Below are positions 1 to 11,620 of a stretch of DNA of 64,000 bases, in pieces. The stretch lies in the NCBI GenBank assembly GCA_963966105.1, contig OZ014530.1:230033725-230097724 (forward strand). The letters run 5' to 3'. How positions within the stretch are numbered: the stretch's first letter is position 1; each line of letters begins with the position of its first letter. The translations under genes and the position numbers were made by a program. The notes below the pieces were generated by a model. That model saw only the letters and a list, made by a program, of their open reading frames with translations. It did no database searches and was not told the origin of the DNA. This stretch comes from Volucella zonaria. Lineage: Eukaryota > Arthropoda > Insecta > Diptera > Syrphidae.

Positions 1-174
1 ATCAATGCGCAAGATACTCAAGATAATCCAATCACGCTAAGGTCTGGTCAAAAAAGATTGTGAAAGTAAACGTGACGACAATACATAGTTTATAAAACTG
101 TTTATTTTTTTGTTTCTAAATACTTGACCAACCTCCTGGGGAGAAATAGCTAAGACCTACCAATCCCTATACAT
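1..174. other. No gene recognised
   Basis: AT-rich sequence ahead of the first retrotransposon relic. No motif or reading frame here could be assigned. Confidence 0.4.
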
Positions 175-1678
175 GCATAAAGCCACTCTTCCAGATGGTA
201 TATCACCCGATCTTCTGAAGAGCTGTTCTTCCACTGCGTAAACTATTCATCAATCCTACCGTATAGAGAACACTTTCCGAGAAGATGGGAAACGGCATTT
301 GTTCAGCCCGTCCCTCAAAAAGGCGAATCTTTTTCTCTCACCTGCTACAGATCCATTGCACATACGTCCCTTTTTCCAAGGTCATGAAAATGCTGATAAA
401 CTGTCAGCTCATGAAATATTTCGAAACACGAAAACTTTACTGTGACCGGCAGTACAGGTCCACTGGTGATATTATTGCAAGCCTCACCAAAAAGTGGAAC
501 TGAAGCGTACATCAATCTGGAGAAAGCGAGATAGTTGCACTTGATGGTTCTAAGGCAGTTGACAGAGATTGGCGTCAGGCTCTTTTGTCAAAAAAGCGTG
601 GACTTGAGATAGACGAATCACTTCATCAGTGAATTACGAGTAGAAATCACTTTTCGGATCGTTCAATTCAAATTGTCTTGGATGGTTTCAAGCCTGATAT
701 TCACACAAAAATGCTGGTGTGCCCCATAGCTCCGTTCTGTCTCCGACACTCTTTTTAATCTTCATCACTGATCTCTTGTTTACTACAATCTTCTAATCAA
801 TATATTCCTTTGCAGATGACAGTACTCTCTACTTTTCATATTCGTTCCCGGACTCGACCCTGCTCTTCGGCTTTAAAACGGAAATGGCAGCGCATGCTAA
901 TCTCAATAAATTCCGATACACACATCATTAGCACAGCGTAACCACCACCAGAGTGGAATTTAATGCTTCTAAAACACAATGTTTTCTACTGTTGTCAAAG
1001 CATTGCCATTCATTGTCGAAACCGAAAAACTTTCCATTTTCGGTACGAGTACCGGTAACAACCTACGTTGGAATGACCACATATTTGATGTAGCCAGAAA
1101 TGTTTCGATGTAAGAAATATTTCCTCTCCCCTGTTCTGGCCTCAATATATAAGGCGTTTATACGCCCGAAATTAGAGTTCAATGCCCACATCTGGTCAGG
1201 TGCTCCTCAAACATCTCTGCACCTGCTAGATATGATTCAAGACTGTGAGATAAAACTCATAGGTGATGCTAATTCCATTCAGTCAACTGACACCCTCGAA
1301 CACCACCGTAATGTCTATTGCCTCACCTTGTCTTATTGCTATTTTCAGAACTTTTATCGAAATTGGCAGTAGCATTCCGCCCCTTCAAGCCTTCAAACAC
1401 AACACTCGTCTCGCTATAAATGCTCACCAGTGTACCCTTAAGTTCACTTTCGGACGTATTGTGAAATATTGTGATTCGTTCCTAACCCGTACAACTCGCT
1501 TACGGAATGCCTGCCGAGCTCTTTATTTTCCAGTCGTTATAACTTGGAAACATTTAAAACCAACATGCATCGGTATCTCTCTTTCTTTCCGCCCTAACTT
1601 TCCATCGCCGTTGCAAGGATTTTAAGTGTACAAAATCCCTTGAGTGCGCCCCAATTATAAAAAAAAAAAAAAAAAAAA
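175..1678 (+). mobile_element. Non-LTR retrotransposon relic, family A copy 1 (reverse transcriptase part, poly-A tail)
   Basis: This is a 5'-truncated and heavily mutated LINE-type element. Read across several frames it gives the finger-region motif PDGISPDLLK near 193, then pieces of the palm, and near 1170-1610 the C-terminal region with motifs resembling FNAHIWSGAP and RTTRLRNACRAL. The same protein order is seen on the minus strand at 8976-11620 and on the plus strand at 55845-57090, so this is one family with three copies. It ends in an uninterrupted A run at about 1659-1678, the expected product of target-primed reverse transcription. The endonuclease half is missing. I place it among EN-containing Jockey/CR1-like elements by the RT C-terminus only. 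Many stops and frameshifts make it dead. Confidence 0.8.
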
Positions 1679-1719
1679 CAAAGGGGGCACCTGATCATTG
1701 GACGGTTTGCAACATCATC

Positions 1720-2300
1720 TATTGAATATATGATATCTAGAAATTTATCAGATTAAGGCATTGGGGTTTGGCAAACAACTTTATCCATATGGGCTGCGGA
1801 AAATCACACAATTATTGAGAAATTTACCTGTAGTTCTAAGCTCAAATACATCTTAGGATTGATTATGTTATGTAAATATAAGGAATTCAGCAAACTCAAA
1901 CGAAGCAAGTTAGCCAGACTAGAAATACTCAGAAACCTGATGGTACCTACGCTGAGCCGAAAGCAGAGACTCTCTGTCTCATGTTTGAGGTTCTGACAAG
2001 GACCATGTCAAAACCAGCTCTTATCACCTAGGCTATGAGTAAGCTGAGTGACACCCCATAACTGGTATCTGAAAAGATGAATACATGCTGAAGACGACTA
2101 CAATGCATGTTGAAGAGCATGAAGAGAATGGTCGACCTCAAAACTGCTTTACGAAGAATGTATCCTTTGTTCAAGATCCAATATGCTTACCAACGCGGAA
2201 TATCCTGGGCGAACTTTCGACAACGAAACTTTTGATGGCACGCTTAAACTGGCCAGATACCACGACATAGATGAATTAATAGTTTTTTGGGTAAGTGCAA
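1720..2300 (+). mobile_element. Non-LTR retrotransposon relic, family B copy 1, 5' piece
   Basis: The stretch is similar, in inverse orientation, to 19100-19600. Shared landmarks include a segment reading like DGTYxDPKAETLCLMFE and a palm entry reading QYAYQRGIS near 2180-2205. A motif of this form, followed by an aspartate-rich strand, is typical of the reverse transcriptase palm of LOA/R1/I-type LINEs, but clade placement is inference. The sequence stops matching near 2300, where a Tc1/mariner relic begins, and picks up again at about 3340. Stops in every frame show it is dead. Confidence 0.55.
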
Positions 2301-2389
2301 TGCTGGTAAAGGGTGACCGGATAAGAACGGTAGGAAAAAAAGATTAAATTAAACAATAACGGTGTGAGATATAAAATTGATTCTGGCTT

Positions 2390-3300
2390 TATTTTGAAAC
2401 CAAGTTCATGCCATTATGTGTGGAATAGCACATCATTCAAATGGCCACCTCGACTTTGCTGGCAGTCCCTCAAGCGGTCGGTCCAATTTTTGATGACTCG
2501 GCCCAATATGTGCGGCGGTATTTAGGCAATAGCGTGTCGAATGTTGGGCTCGAGCTCATCCAAAGTAGTGGGCTTGTCAGCGTAGACCAGTCCCACAGAA
2601 AATAATCGAATGGTGTGAAACCGCATGATCGTGGCGGCCAATTGATGATGAATGAAAGCCGTCAAATTTTTCCTTCACAACTTCGAGCGTTGCGTCACTT
2701 GTATGGCATGTAACGCAGTCCTCAGCTCGGATATATCGCTGTTATTCAGCTCTGACCACAGAAAGTCGGTTAACATCGCTCTATATTTAAGGCCATTGAC
2801 GGCAACAGTGTCTCCTTCCTCTTTTCGAAAGAAATGAGGTCCGATGATGCCGCCATGCCATAAACTGTACCAAACAGTCAATCTTTGTGGATACATTTAT
2901 GCTTGGCAGAACACTTGTGGATTCTGTTCGTTCCAATGATGACAATTTTGCTTTTTGACATAGCCGCTGAGCCGAAAATGGGCCTTGTCCGAGAGGATGG
3001 TTTATACGGAGGTACACTCAAATCCAACCGCAAAATAAACCGGCTTGATTCTCTGGCGATGCCCCATTCGGCTGGTCGGTGCGGAATCGACATTTCTGGG
3101 TCTTCTTCCATACTGGCTGCTACGGCGGCTATGTTTTCTTCAATTCGCGCCAATCTCTGTCTGGTTGGTGGCTTAAGATCCAAAAAAGTGTAGTCACGCT
3201 CAAACTTTTGCACGGTGCGACGAAGCCATGATAACGACCGACTTTTGATATTTTTTAGAAATTTCTGCACATTCGGCAAGCGTAAAACGATGCACGATCC
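2390..3300 (-). mobile_element. Tc1/mariner-superfamily transposase relic, family C copy 1
   Basis: On the minus strand, in order, frames give a helix-turn-helix linker piece with ENIAAVAASMEEDPE (about 3140), a core segment reading RLTVWYSLWHGGIIGPHFF (about 2870), a frameshifted remnant around the second catalytic aspartate (CHTSDATLEVV, about 2690), a third-aspartate region resembling NWPPRSC-TPFDYFLW (about 2640-2590) and a C-terminus RGGHLNDVLFHT near 2420. This order matches a common insect transposase group of the IS630/Tc1/mariner superfamily. At least three frameshifts and several stops separate the pieces. It sits inside family B copy 1, so it inserted later. Related relics lie at 43040-43500, 51470-52130 and 54470-55060, all on the same strand. 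I did not find paired terminal repeats. Confidence 0.75.
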
Positions 3301-3329
3301 AATAGCAAACTATACTGAATAGTTTGACA

Positions 3330-3680
3330 GCTGGATGGCATAGGTCCTTCATTGCGGATGATCACTGCGATGGCGGTGTTAAACAGGGATTACATGGACT
3401 TTCTCCCATTCCGCTGATGAATCTTCTTCCATTGATATTCTTCATATCATAGACTGCACCCTCAAAGCCATCTTCCGATTGAAAAGAAGCGGTCACTTGA
3501 TTTTTGGTGACTTTGGCGCCGATGTCTTTTAACTTTACTGTTATGGACGTGCAATGACAACAGAGCTCCAGGAATGGTATCGGAAAGAATCTGAGCTATG
3601 AAAGGAATGTAGTCGTGTTTTCACGGATAACTTGAAAACCGATCTAAGATAGGCGTCGTTTGTTTTCTCTCTAGTAATCG
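3330..3680 (+). mobile_element. Non-LTR retrotransposon relic, family B copy 1, 3' piece
   Basis: This resumes the element interrupted at about 2300. It encodes a GGVKQG motif (about 3375), the loop before the catalytic YADD-type strand of reverse transcriptases, followed by nucleotides nearly identical to minus-strand 18760-19000 (the stretch around ATGAATCTTCTTCCATTGAT). The frame is broken repeatedly. Confidence 0.55.
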
Positions 3681-3890
3681 CCGTATTATCATATACCACC
3701 TTGTTCCCGGGGGACACCACCGTGTGGCGCTCCCATTGCTCCGATTTGAGTTCTGTTTTTTTTGTTAAGTTGGTAAATCTGTTGTTGACATTCCCTCTAT
3801 CTTAGCGCCATAGCTTGACATTTGCGAAAGTTACGTAGCCAAGAGTACATCTATCCCTGTGTGTGTTGGCGATTTTTTACAATTTTAGAA
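3681..3890. other. Flank or decayed 5' end of the following mariner
   Basis: This should contain the left terminal repeat and 5' leader of the mariner that starts at 3891. I could not match it to an inverted copy beyond 4962. Confidence 0.3.
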
Positions 3891-4962
3891 ATGGATTTAA
3901 ATTTGCAACAACGAACTTGTACGAGTATTACATTTTGCGTAAAAAACGGATTTAATGGTGCGCGAACGTTGGAAATGTTGGAAAAGTGTTTCGGCAACGA
4001 TTCTCTAAAGAAAACGGTCGTTTACCAGTGGCACGAGCTCGAGCGGTTCAAAAGTGGTCGTGAGTCAATCGAAGATGATGAACGCAGTGGCAGACCATCG
4101 ACATCGAAAACCGACGAAAACATTGATGAAGTTAAAGAAATGTTGGTCAATAACCGCAAATTAACCATCAGTAAGGTAGCGGAGTATTTGAACATTGCCT
4201 ATGGATCCGTCCAAGACATCTTGGTTAATGATTTGGGTTTCCGTCGTGTAGCAGCAAAGTTGGTGCCAAAAGAATTCAATTTCATGCAAAAAAGAGACTG
4301 TTTTGACGTCGTAAAAGAGATGATTTGCTAGGCTGAATCCGATCCCACATTCATCAAAGGGGTCATTACTGGAGACGAGAGGTGGGCTTATGAGTACGAT
4401 ACGCAATCCAGACATCAGGCAAGTGAATGGCGTTCCAAATGAGTCGAGACCAAAAAAACCACGTCGTTTTCAGTCAAAAATCACGGTTTTCGTTGATTAC
4501 AACGGTGTAGTGCATCATGAATTTTTGCCAGAAGGCCAGACAGTAAACAAAGAGTATTATTTGGGCATTATGAGACGTTTGCGTGAAGTAATTCGTCGAA
4601 AGAGACCAGAATTGTGGGCAGAAAACTCGTGGATTTTGCACCATGATAACGCACCGTCGCACAGTGCCATCATTATTCGTAATTTTTTGACGAAAAATGC
4701 AACAAATACCATCCAACAGCCACCGAATTCACCTGATTTGGCTCCCTGTGACTTCTTTCTGTTCAGTCGAGTTAAAAAACCACTACGGGGACGGAGAATG
4801 CGTTTCAGCAGCTGAGAGGAAGCAATGGAAAAATCGCAGGAAGCACTGATGGACATACCGAAAACCGAATACAAAAAATGTTTCGAGGATTGGATCAAAC
4901 GCTGGCATAAGTGTGTTGCAGTCGATGGGGATTACTTTGACAATATAGGTTTAGATGAATAA
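3891..4962 (+). pseudogene. Mariner (DD34D) transposase, broken
   Basis: A nearly full-length mariner transposase read across two frames. The start follows TTAGAA and gives MDLNLQQR. Residues 1-145 form the paired helix-turn-helix region (RFKSGRESIEDDERSGRPST, then a WVP-like linker LVPKEF). The first catalytic aspartate is in GVITGDERW near 4372, the second in HHDNAPSH (codon 4645-4647) and the third in SPDLAPCDFFLF (codon 4750-4752). The last two are 35 codons apart, the D34D spacing that defines mariner. The C-terminus reads CFEDWIKRWHKCV and ends at TAA 4960-4962. Lesions are an in-frame TAG at 4329-4331, a frameshift near 4440 with a few missing codons, and a TGA at 4813-4815. It is dead but retains all three acidic residues. 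Confidence 0.88.
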
Positions 4963-6479
4963 ACTTGAATGAATTCAGAAAATTTTTGATCACTCTGTGG
5001 TCATATGTTCACTTAGAAATGGAAATAAGGTCAAATTTTGCCTTATTTCGAGGATTATTATTTCATATCACCACCGCAGCTGACCTCTAACTACACTGAC
5101 AGAGACCAACCAGAGCGTTTGCAAATACTTTTAACGGAATGCGAAGGAAACTTCTACGTCTTTAGCTGATGCAGTTTAGAGGGTCTATTTTTGTCTCGAT
5201 GTTGTCTTAAGCGCTCTAGGTTTGTCGTTTTGTTGGTGTCTGCCCAATGAAGTATTTCTCAGGTTCAACACCATAGTGCGGATGACATTTACCTATTTGT
5301 AGTTGATTGGATTCTGTTGGCCGTCCTTAGCCAGCATTTTAATGAACATATGAAATGAAACTATGTAGAAGTCCAACTTTTATGAAAATAGTAAGTTGAT
5401 TGTCCCTGCACTGATAAATGGTTTCGATATCTATTAAAATTTTTGAGACTCTTATGCGGACTCTCTCCAGACTAAGCTGCAGACTGCATACTGGTGTGTT
5501 AACCAGGCATTAAACTTGTTCTTAGTATATCTGTCGTAGGCGTAAGTAACATCATAACGTTTTTAACTAAAGTGATGACTTTTCTCTTTCGAAAAAATAT
5601 ATCTGTTATTCAGCTGATGCTTAAAAATTCTATCCCGTTGAGTGATTAAATCAACAGTTTCTTCGTTAACACAATGGACTCAACGGTGGTCTTGTGCAGT
5701 GACTCAGAACAATCTGTTTTTCCTTTTTGGTTTGTTTTCTCGTGGATCAGATCGCATAGCCAAACAACTAATCCGTTAAAGTTCTTGAATATTACTTTGA
5801 TATGCCATTGCCTGCCAAAGAGAAGGGTGCGCAAACAATTATTTTTGTTTGTTTTCACTGTGTTGCTTGAGAATTGAACCCAGACCTCTGGATTAGTATC
5901 CGACTGACTTAAGGGGTAATACGCAGTTAGAATTTTCAAAAAATCGTACATTTGTAATGTACATATATCTGACTATATTCAGTAATGAAATACATTTATA
6001 CTGCAGTACGGTGAAAGTACTAAGTAGCCTATAATTGTACTTGTACTTAACAATTTCAAGTATTATGTACTCCCTACTTGAAAGTAAATAAGTACCAGTA
6101 TTTGCCTAAGTACTCTGTTCCAAGTACATTTATTAGGTAGTTGAATACACCCTAGTACAAGTACAGGGTATTGGGTACTGGACTCGTACTGGTACTTCAA
6201 AGTTTACTCTATATTCCCTGAAAATTTCAAATCGATTGGGTAAGTATAGTACTTTTTAAGATATACGTAAGGACGTTTCGGACTGTTAAAAAACTAGGTG
6301 GAGCACAAATCGGAGTAGCAGCTGCTCTTTTCATTCTTTGTGTTCCAAGGTATTCCATTTTATTCTTGATAACTAACTCGAGTTATTTTTTGTACGAAAC
6401 AAGCGAACATCATTACAAACAGTTCTGCCACGTTTTTGCGTTGTTAATTCAATTAAATTAACTTTAAATCTGAATTGAA
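4963..6479. other. No gene recognised
   Basis: AT-rich sequence with a cluster of GTACTT/AAGTAC words at 6000-6200. Apart from a tRNA-like stretch at about 5862-5925, no coding or repeat structure could be assigned. Confidence 0.4.
5862..5925 (-). repeat. tRNA-like stretch, possible SINE or tRNA pseudogene
   Basis: The minus strand reads AGAGGTCTGGGTTCAATTCT, which contains a good pol III B box (GGTTCAATTC), preceded by GGATACTAATCC, which resembles an anticodon arm. I could not fold a complete acceptor stem, so it is more likely a tRNA-derived SINE or pseudogene than a functional tRNA. Confidence 0.3.
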
Positions 6480-6644
6480 ATGCCACGCAAGTGTAGTAGA
6501 AAAGAAAGAGCAACTGAAAAAGTGTACTTATCACTATCCAAAAAAAGCAAAAATATAATTAATCCAAAAACGACTGAGCTGAGACAGATGAAAGTAGCTT
6601 TGGTGCGTCAGCGAAAAAATTCAAACTACAGAAAGAGATTTTAG
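6480..6644 (+). CDS. Small unidentified ORF, about 54 codons
   Basis: An open frame starts MPRKCSRKERATEKV and stops at TAG near 6642. It is very basic, like the start of a DNA-binding protein or of a transposase, and lies just upstream of the repeat arm at 6670. I do not recognise it. It may be the remains of an ORF carried by the same repeat. Confidence 0.2.
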   Translation: MPRKCSRKERATEKVYLSLSKKSKNIINPKTTELRQMKVALVRQRKNSNYRKRF

Positions 6645-6669
6645 TCCCCTGTGACTCTTCTATTGAATA

Positions 6670-7530
6670 TAGAACTTTGAGCTTGGGGCGAGTACGATAA
6701 CAAGCATTTTTTAATATGGGTGGGTGGGGGTCGGAGCAATTTTAGAAAAAAATACCTAAAATGAAAAAAAAATATATTAAAAAACAACCGCAACACTTAC
6801 AATGAAGTACTATTATGGCTTTGAAAGCCAGAAACCTGTTCTTTAATCCTACATTTAAATTAAATTGTTTATGTCAATAGTTTTTGAAAAATTCGCATGC
6901 AAACTCAAAATTTTGATAAAAAAAATTAAAAAAAAAAAGTTTAGACCAATTTTTTTTCAAAATTGTGAAATGAAGTGCTAAATTGGCTTTTTGCGGTCAA
7001 TGCTTATGGTATATCAATTCTGAATCGAACACTGTACAATCGACTGATTTTTCGACTGCTCCTTGGGAAAAATTTGCTTCGGATTTTGTCGTAATGAAAT
7101 TTCCTCGGAATTGCTAAAGGTTGCGCGATAACGAGACTTGGCTATATATGTAGACAACTTGGCGAAATATAGCAAAGAGACGACGAAACGAGTGAAAAAA
7201 TTCAAAAGCTTTGTCGCTCGGATAGTGCCAACGACAAGAATGATTTTTATTAAAGTAAAATGTATGATGTGAGCTGTTTAGTCCATACGGTGTTACATTT
7301 TAGTACAAAGAGTAATTGAAAAAGATGGCGAACATTGGTTTTTTGGTGCTAGTTTTAAATTTACTATTGGATTTTAATTTGTTTAGTTCGTTACTTTTAG
7401 AGTACAACCGATAAGTTTAAATGCGTATTACAATAATATGTTTTATGACTTTGATAAATATGGTATGATGTGTGATCCTACAAACACAAAAACCCGAATG
7501 GTTTTATGTCTTCTAGTTTTTGAGAAAATT
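6670..7530 (+). repeat. Left arm of a long inverted repeat pair
   Basis: Bases about 6670-7030 match the reverse complement of about 12672-13072, with landmarks such as AAATTCGCATGCAAACTCAA (6891 here) and CCAGAAACCTGTTC. A second block, 7483-7522 (GAATGGTTTTATGTCTTCTAG), matches the reverse complement of 12640-12672. The right copy therefore lacks about 450 bases between the two blocks. Similarity fades at both outer edges (about 6670 and 13072), as it would at the ends of one element. No coding content is recognised in the arm. Confidence 0.7.
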
Positions 7531-7782
7531 GATTATTACTAAAACTACTTTTTTATGAGAATTTTGTTTTTTGGTATTTATGGTGATCTGACTCTGAGCA
7601 TTAATGTTGATGATAAGTTCATCTTTGTAAGTAAAGTACAGCAAATCACGTTAGCGTTACTCAGAATGCACCACGAGGAAGTAGATTTGCATTGCATTCT
7701 GCGCCCTAGTCAGTCAGTTTGTGAGTAAGTCAGGAGCTAGCGAAAAATTGTGAAGTCAATTTTCAATGTATTAAAAAGGTGT

Positions 7783-8930
7783 TTACTCGTCAATGAAGTC
7801 GTCGTCCATACTGCTGTTACTGTCGAGCTCGTTGGGTTCGTCGTTCTCTAAGTGCTAACTGAAAATGGTGGGAGGGTCGAAGTCCCACACTTTTTTCGCC
7901 ATCGATAAGACATTGGTACACTTTTTTTACGTCTAGGGAAAATTCATGATTTGGGAGCCTAAGTCGTCCTTATAATCTTTTTGAAGGCAGTATTTTCGAT
8001 AAAAGAAAAGTGCAACATAATGGTGAAGGTGGTACGTTGTTTTGCGGTATAAAATAGTTTTTCTCAGAAGCTTGTTCTGATTCTCCAGATCATTAATAGT
8101 GTTGGTTGCATCGGTCTTGTTAACATAGGGAACATTTTATCAACACCTATGTACTGGCGTGCGCTGTCGGTACAAATACGGCTAGTGTTGGGGTTACCCT
8201 ATTTATGGATATAAGGCCACAAATCTTCTTTACATTTAGAGTTCACTTTAAAGAAGCGCCCGACCTTATCTTCTTTGCAAAACAACCTCAACACCACGAT
8301 TGTCATCTGTTACACGGCCTCTGTGGTATTTGACTTTTGTGAGAAAAGTTTCGTCGATTTGTACAGCTTTTTCTTCAGCGACAATGTCAACATCAACGTG
8401 AGACGTTATTATTTCTGCTATTTCACGACAATAGTTAAAGTAATCTATTATAGTAGATATACTAAATTCACTTTTATTGTCGTTATGGCGCCAAGCGATT
8501 AAAGGCTAATTTTAAAATAATTAACATATATACAATAATATTTAAGAAAGATCCTTAAGTTGTATTTAAGATTTAATTACGAGTAATTTACCTGAAAAAC
8601 CGTGTTCACAGGCATTTTGATCATAAAAGAGGTAACTATCGCAAACACCTAGCGAATCTCTAGCTGATATTGAGGCCCGTGGAAAAATGTGCCCATAGAT
8701 GGATTAATTGTATTCCTACAATTTTTGTCGCTTTATTTTTAGAGCCTTTTTTTGAGCATCCCCACATCCAACCGAGACTTAATATTTTTATATTTTTCCA
8801 CCTTCACCGGTAAGTTGCAACACAGTGGGGGATTATACCAATTTCTTCTAAAAAAGCGATGCTTTTTTCGTTGGTCGACACCAAATCCCATAAAGAACAA
8901 AATAAATAATTTGCTGCAACATTCGAACAT
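7783..8930 (-). pseudogene. Merlin / IS1595-type (ISXO2-like) transposase relic
   Basis: On the minus strand the pieces line up with the ISXO2-like DDE family, known in animals as Merlin. An N-terminal FLEEIGIIPHC lies near 8850 and a treble-clef-like remnant with GTFFHGPQYQLEI near 8680. Next come IDYFNYCREIAE near 8440, and then the core VQIDETFLTKVKYHRGR near 8355, which carries the first catalytic aspartate and the typical KY-RGR. ICTDSARQYIG near 8180 carries the second aspartate, and ATNTINDLENQNKLLRKT near 8090 sits where the asparagine/glutamate helix lies. The tail is acidic and ends DDDFIDE with a stop at 7783-7785. Several frameshifts break it. The family assignment rests on motif order; a database comparison was not possible. 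Confidence 0.55.
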
Positions 8931-8975
8931 GTCAATTTTCTATAATGCGAATCAGTAATTTTAGAAGGAGTACTG

Positions 8976-11620
8976 TTTTTTTTTTTTTTGTTTTGTGTAA
9001 TCGGCGCGCGCACAAGGGATTCTGTGTACCCTTAAAATGTTTGCTTATAGCGTTGGCGAGGGGAAGTTATGGAGGGAAAAAAGAGAGATACCGATGTGCG
9101 TTGGTCTTAAACGTTTGCAAGTTATAGTGAATAGGGAATAAAGATCACGGCAGGGCATTCCATAAGCGAGTTGTACGGCTTAGGAACGAATCACGATATT
9201 TCAGAGAGTACGTCCGATAGTGGGCTTGAGGGTATACTGATGAACATTCATAGCGAAACGGGTGTTACGGTTAAAAGTTAAAAGGGGTGGAATGCTACTG
9301 GCAATTTCGGTGGAGCACTGGCGGTGGAAATAGCGATATAACAAGGTGAGACAGGATACATCACGTCTGTGTTCGAGGGTGTTGATGATATTGTCATCAC
9401 CTATGAGTTTTACCGCACGGTTTTGGATCCTATCTAGCAAGCGCAAAGAGGTCTTAGGAGCACCTGACCAGATGTGAGCATAGAACTCCAATTTTAGGCG
9501 TATAAACGCCTTATATATTGAGGCCAGAACAGATGGTGTGAAATATTTTTTACATCGCTAGAGGAAACCTAGACATTTCGCAGCATTTTTGGCGACATCG
9601 AATATGTGGTCATTCAAGCTTAGGTTGTCATTGACACACATACTGAGAATGGAAAGTTTTTCGGTTTCAACGATGTAAGTGCCATTCATGGATAGTGGCT
9701 GGGTATTTAAATTTCGCTTTGACGGCAGCAGACAGCATTGTGTTTTGGAAGCATTAAATTCCACTCTGTTGATAGTTCCCCAATTGATTATGCTACTACT
9801 ATCGGAATTTAATGAACTTAACATATGCTGCGGTTCCAGTTCTTCAGCCGAAGAGCCGGGACGTGAGTTCGGAAAAGAATGTGAAAAGCAGAGAGTACTG
9901 TCATCAGCAAAGAAACATATTGCATTACAAGTGGCAGACAAGAGATTATTGATGAAAATTAAAAGAGTGTCGGAGACAGAACGGAGCCCTGGGGCACATC
10001 AGCATTTAGCTGGGGCATTCAGCATTTGTGAATATCAGACTTGAAACCATCCAAGACAACTAAAATTGAACGTTCCGAAAAGTAATTTCTAATCCATTGA
10101 AGAAGAGAGTCGTCGACCCCAAGTGAACGCATTTTCCACAAAAGAGCCTGATGCCAAACTCTGTAAAATGTCTTGGAAATATCAAGTGCAACTATCTTGC
10201 TTTCGCCAGAATGATGTACGCTTTGTTTCTACTTTTCGGTGAGACGTGCCATCAGATCACCAATGGACTTGTTGCTACGAAAACCGTACTGCCGGTCATT
10301 AAGAAGTTTTCGTGTTTCGAGATATTTCATTAGCTGACGGTTTATCAGCGTTTCCATGACCTTGGAAAGAAGGGACGTAAGTGCAATGGGTCTGTCGGAA
10401 GAGAGAGGAAGATTCGCCTTTTTTAGGGACGAGCTGGACAAATACTGTTTTCGATCTGCTCGGAAAGATTCCTAAAGAGTAGGATTGATGAAAAAGCTTA
10501 CGCAGTGGTTTTGCCAGCGTGGAAAAACACCTCTTCAGAAGGAGGGGAGATATACCATCTGGACCTGCGGATTTGTGGATGTTAAGATCTTTGAGTTCCC
10601 TTGCTACTACACGAGTGCGAAAGTGGATTCGTTCAATTGAAGATTCGATGCACTCAAGGCGGAGATAAAGCACAACCTGGAAGTGTTGAACTGGCCGAAA
10701 AGTGTGCAGCAAGCAGGTTGGCTTTTTCCAAAGAGCTGGCAGCTGGAATGTCACTGTAAATTAGCGTTGGTATGGAGGATAAGGCAGAATTTCTAATTTT
10801 TTTTGATGAACGACCTAAAACTTTTACTGCTTTTAGGATATCGTAGTATTTCTTGCTTCGGGTTTTGGTCGTAAGGAAATTTCACGCCCTGGAGAAAGAC
10901 GTTGCAGTCATTCCTGGCTCGTTTGATCTTTTTTCGGTTTTCCTCTGTTGGCTTGGTCTTAAAGGACCGAAAAAACATTTGCCTAACCCTGGCAGCCTCT
11001 TTAGAGCTAGAATCGTGCCATGCCTTTTCTTTTGGTCTGATACTCTTAATCCGATAGGAGATAAAGGATTACATTCCAAGGAGAATATTGTCGGTGATCA
11101 TATCAGCAGCGGCATCCACGTCGTTATCGAGGAAACAAAACGACCAGTTAAAGTTCCTAAAGAACACGGTTCTTTTAGAAATTTTTTCTCTAACTGTGTG
11201 GTCAGTAATTAGCTGATATGACATAATGGTCTGACGAGCATAGAGGGGAGTGCACATCGACGGTGACGGTGTATCAGGGTGAGAAATTAAAAACAAGTCC
11301 AGGGTGTTGGCGGCATGACTATCAGCGTTTGGTATCCGCGTGGGCTCATTTACAAACTGCGTTAAGTTGTTCTCCGCACCGAAGATCTCAACACACCGTG
11401 CTTCGGGTGTTGTCTTTCCAGAATGCCGAAGCCACCCAGAATTGTGTATATCGAAATCGCCCGTAATAACAATTTCAGTATGGGGATATAGGGATACAAT
11501 TCTTTGAATGGAGTCAGACAGCGCATCAAACTCGTTAAAGTTCGAGTTGCTGTCCAGTTTGGGGCTTCTGTAAATAAAACAGTAGTGGATAATTTAATTA
11601 CGGAGATGGAAATTTAACCA
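8976..11620 (-). mobile_element. Non-LTR retrotransposon, family A copy 2 (endonuclease plus reverse transcriptase)
   Basis: This is the longest family A copy. Its 3' tail is the T run at 8976-8989 on the plus strand. Read 5' to 3' on the minus strand it has the second half of an apurinic-type endonuclease (VITGDFDIHNSGWL near 11470, where GDFN would be expected, then TLDLFLISHPD near 11290). A linker follows, and then reverse transcriptase with HKSAGPDGISPLLLK near 10560, YGFRSNKSIGDL near 10280, FFADDST near 9915 (catalytic aspartates kept) and the C-terminal segment AHIWSGAPKTSL near 9470. Numerous frameshifts make it non-functional. The first half of the endonuclease is not found upstream in this orientation; a candidate lies inverted at 12145-12440. 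Confidence 0.82.

Noticed and set aside
6000..6200. Dense GTACTT/AAGTAC words as a satellite or regulatory array
   Set aside because: The spacing is irregular and no repeat unit can be defined, so it looks like local sequence bias.
7783..8930. Bacterial IS1595-family contamination
   Set aside because: The sequence is AT-rich, decayed by many frameshifts and embedded among insect transposons. An animal Merlin element explains it better.
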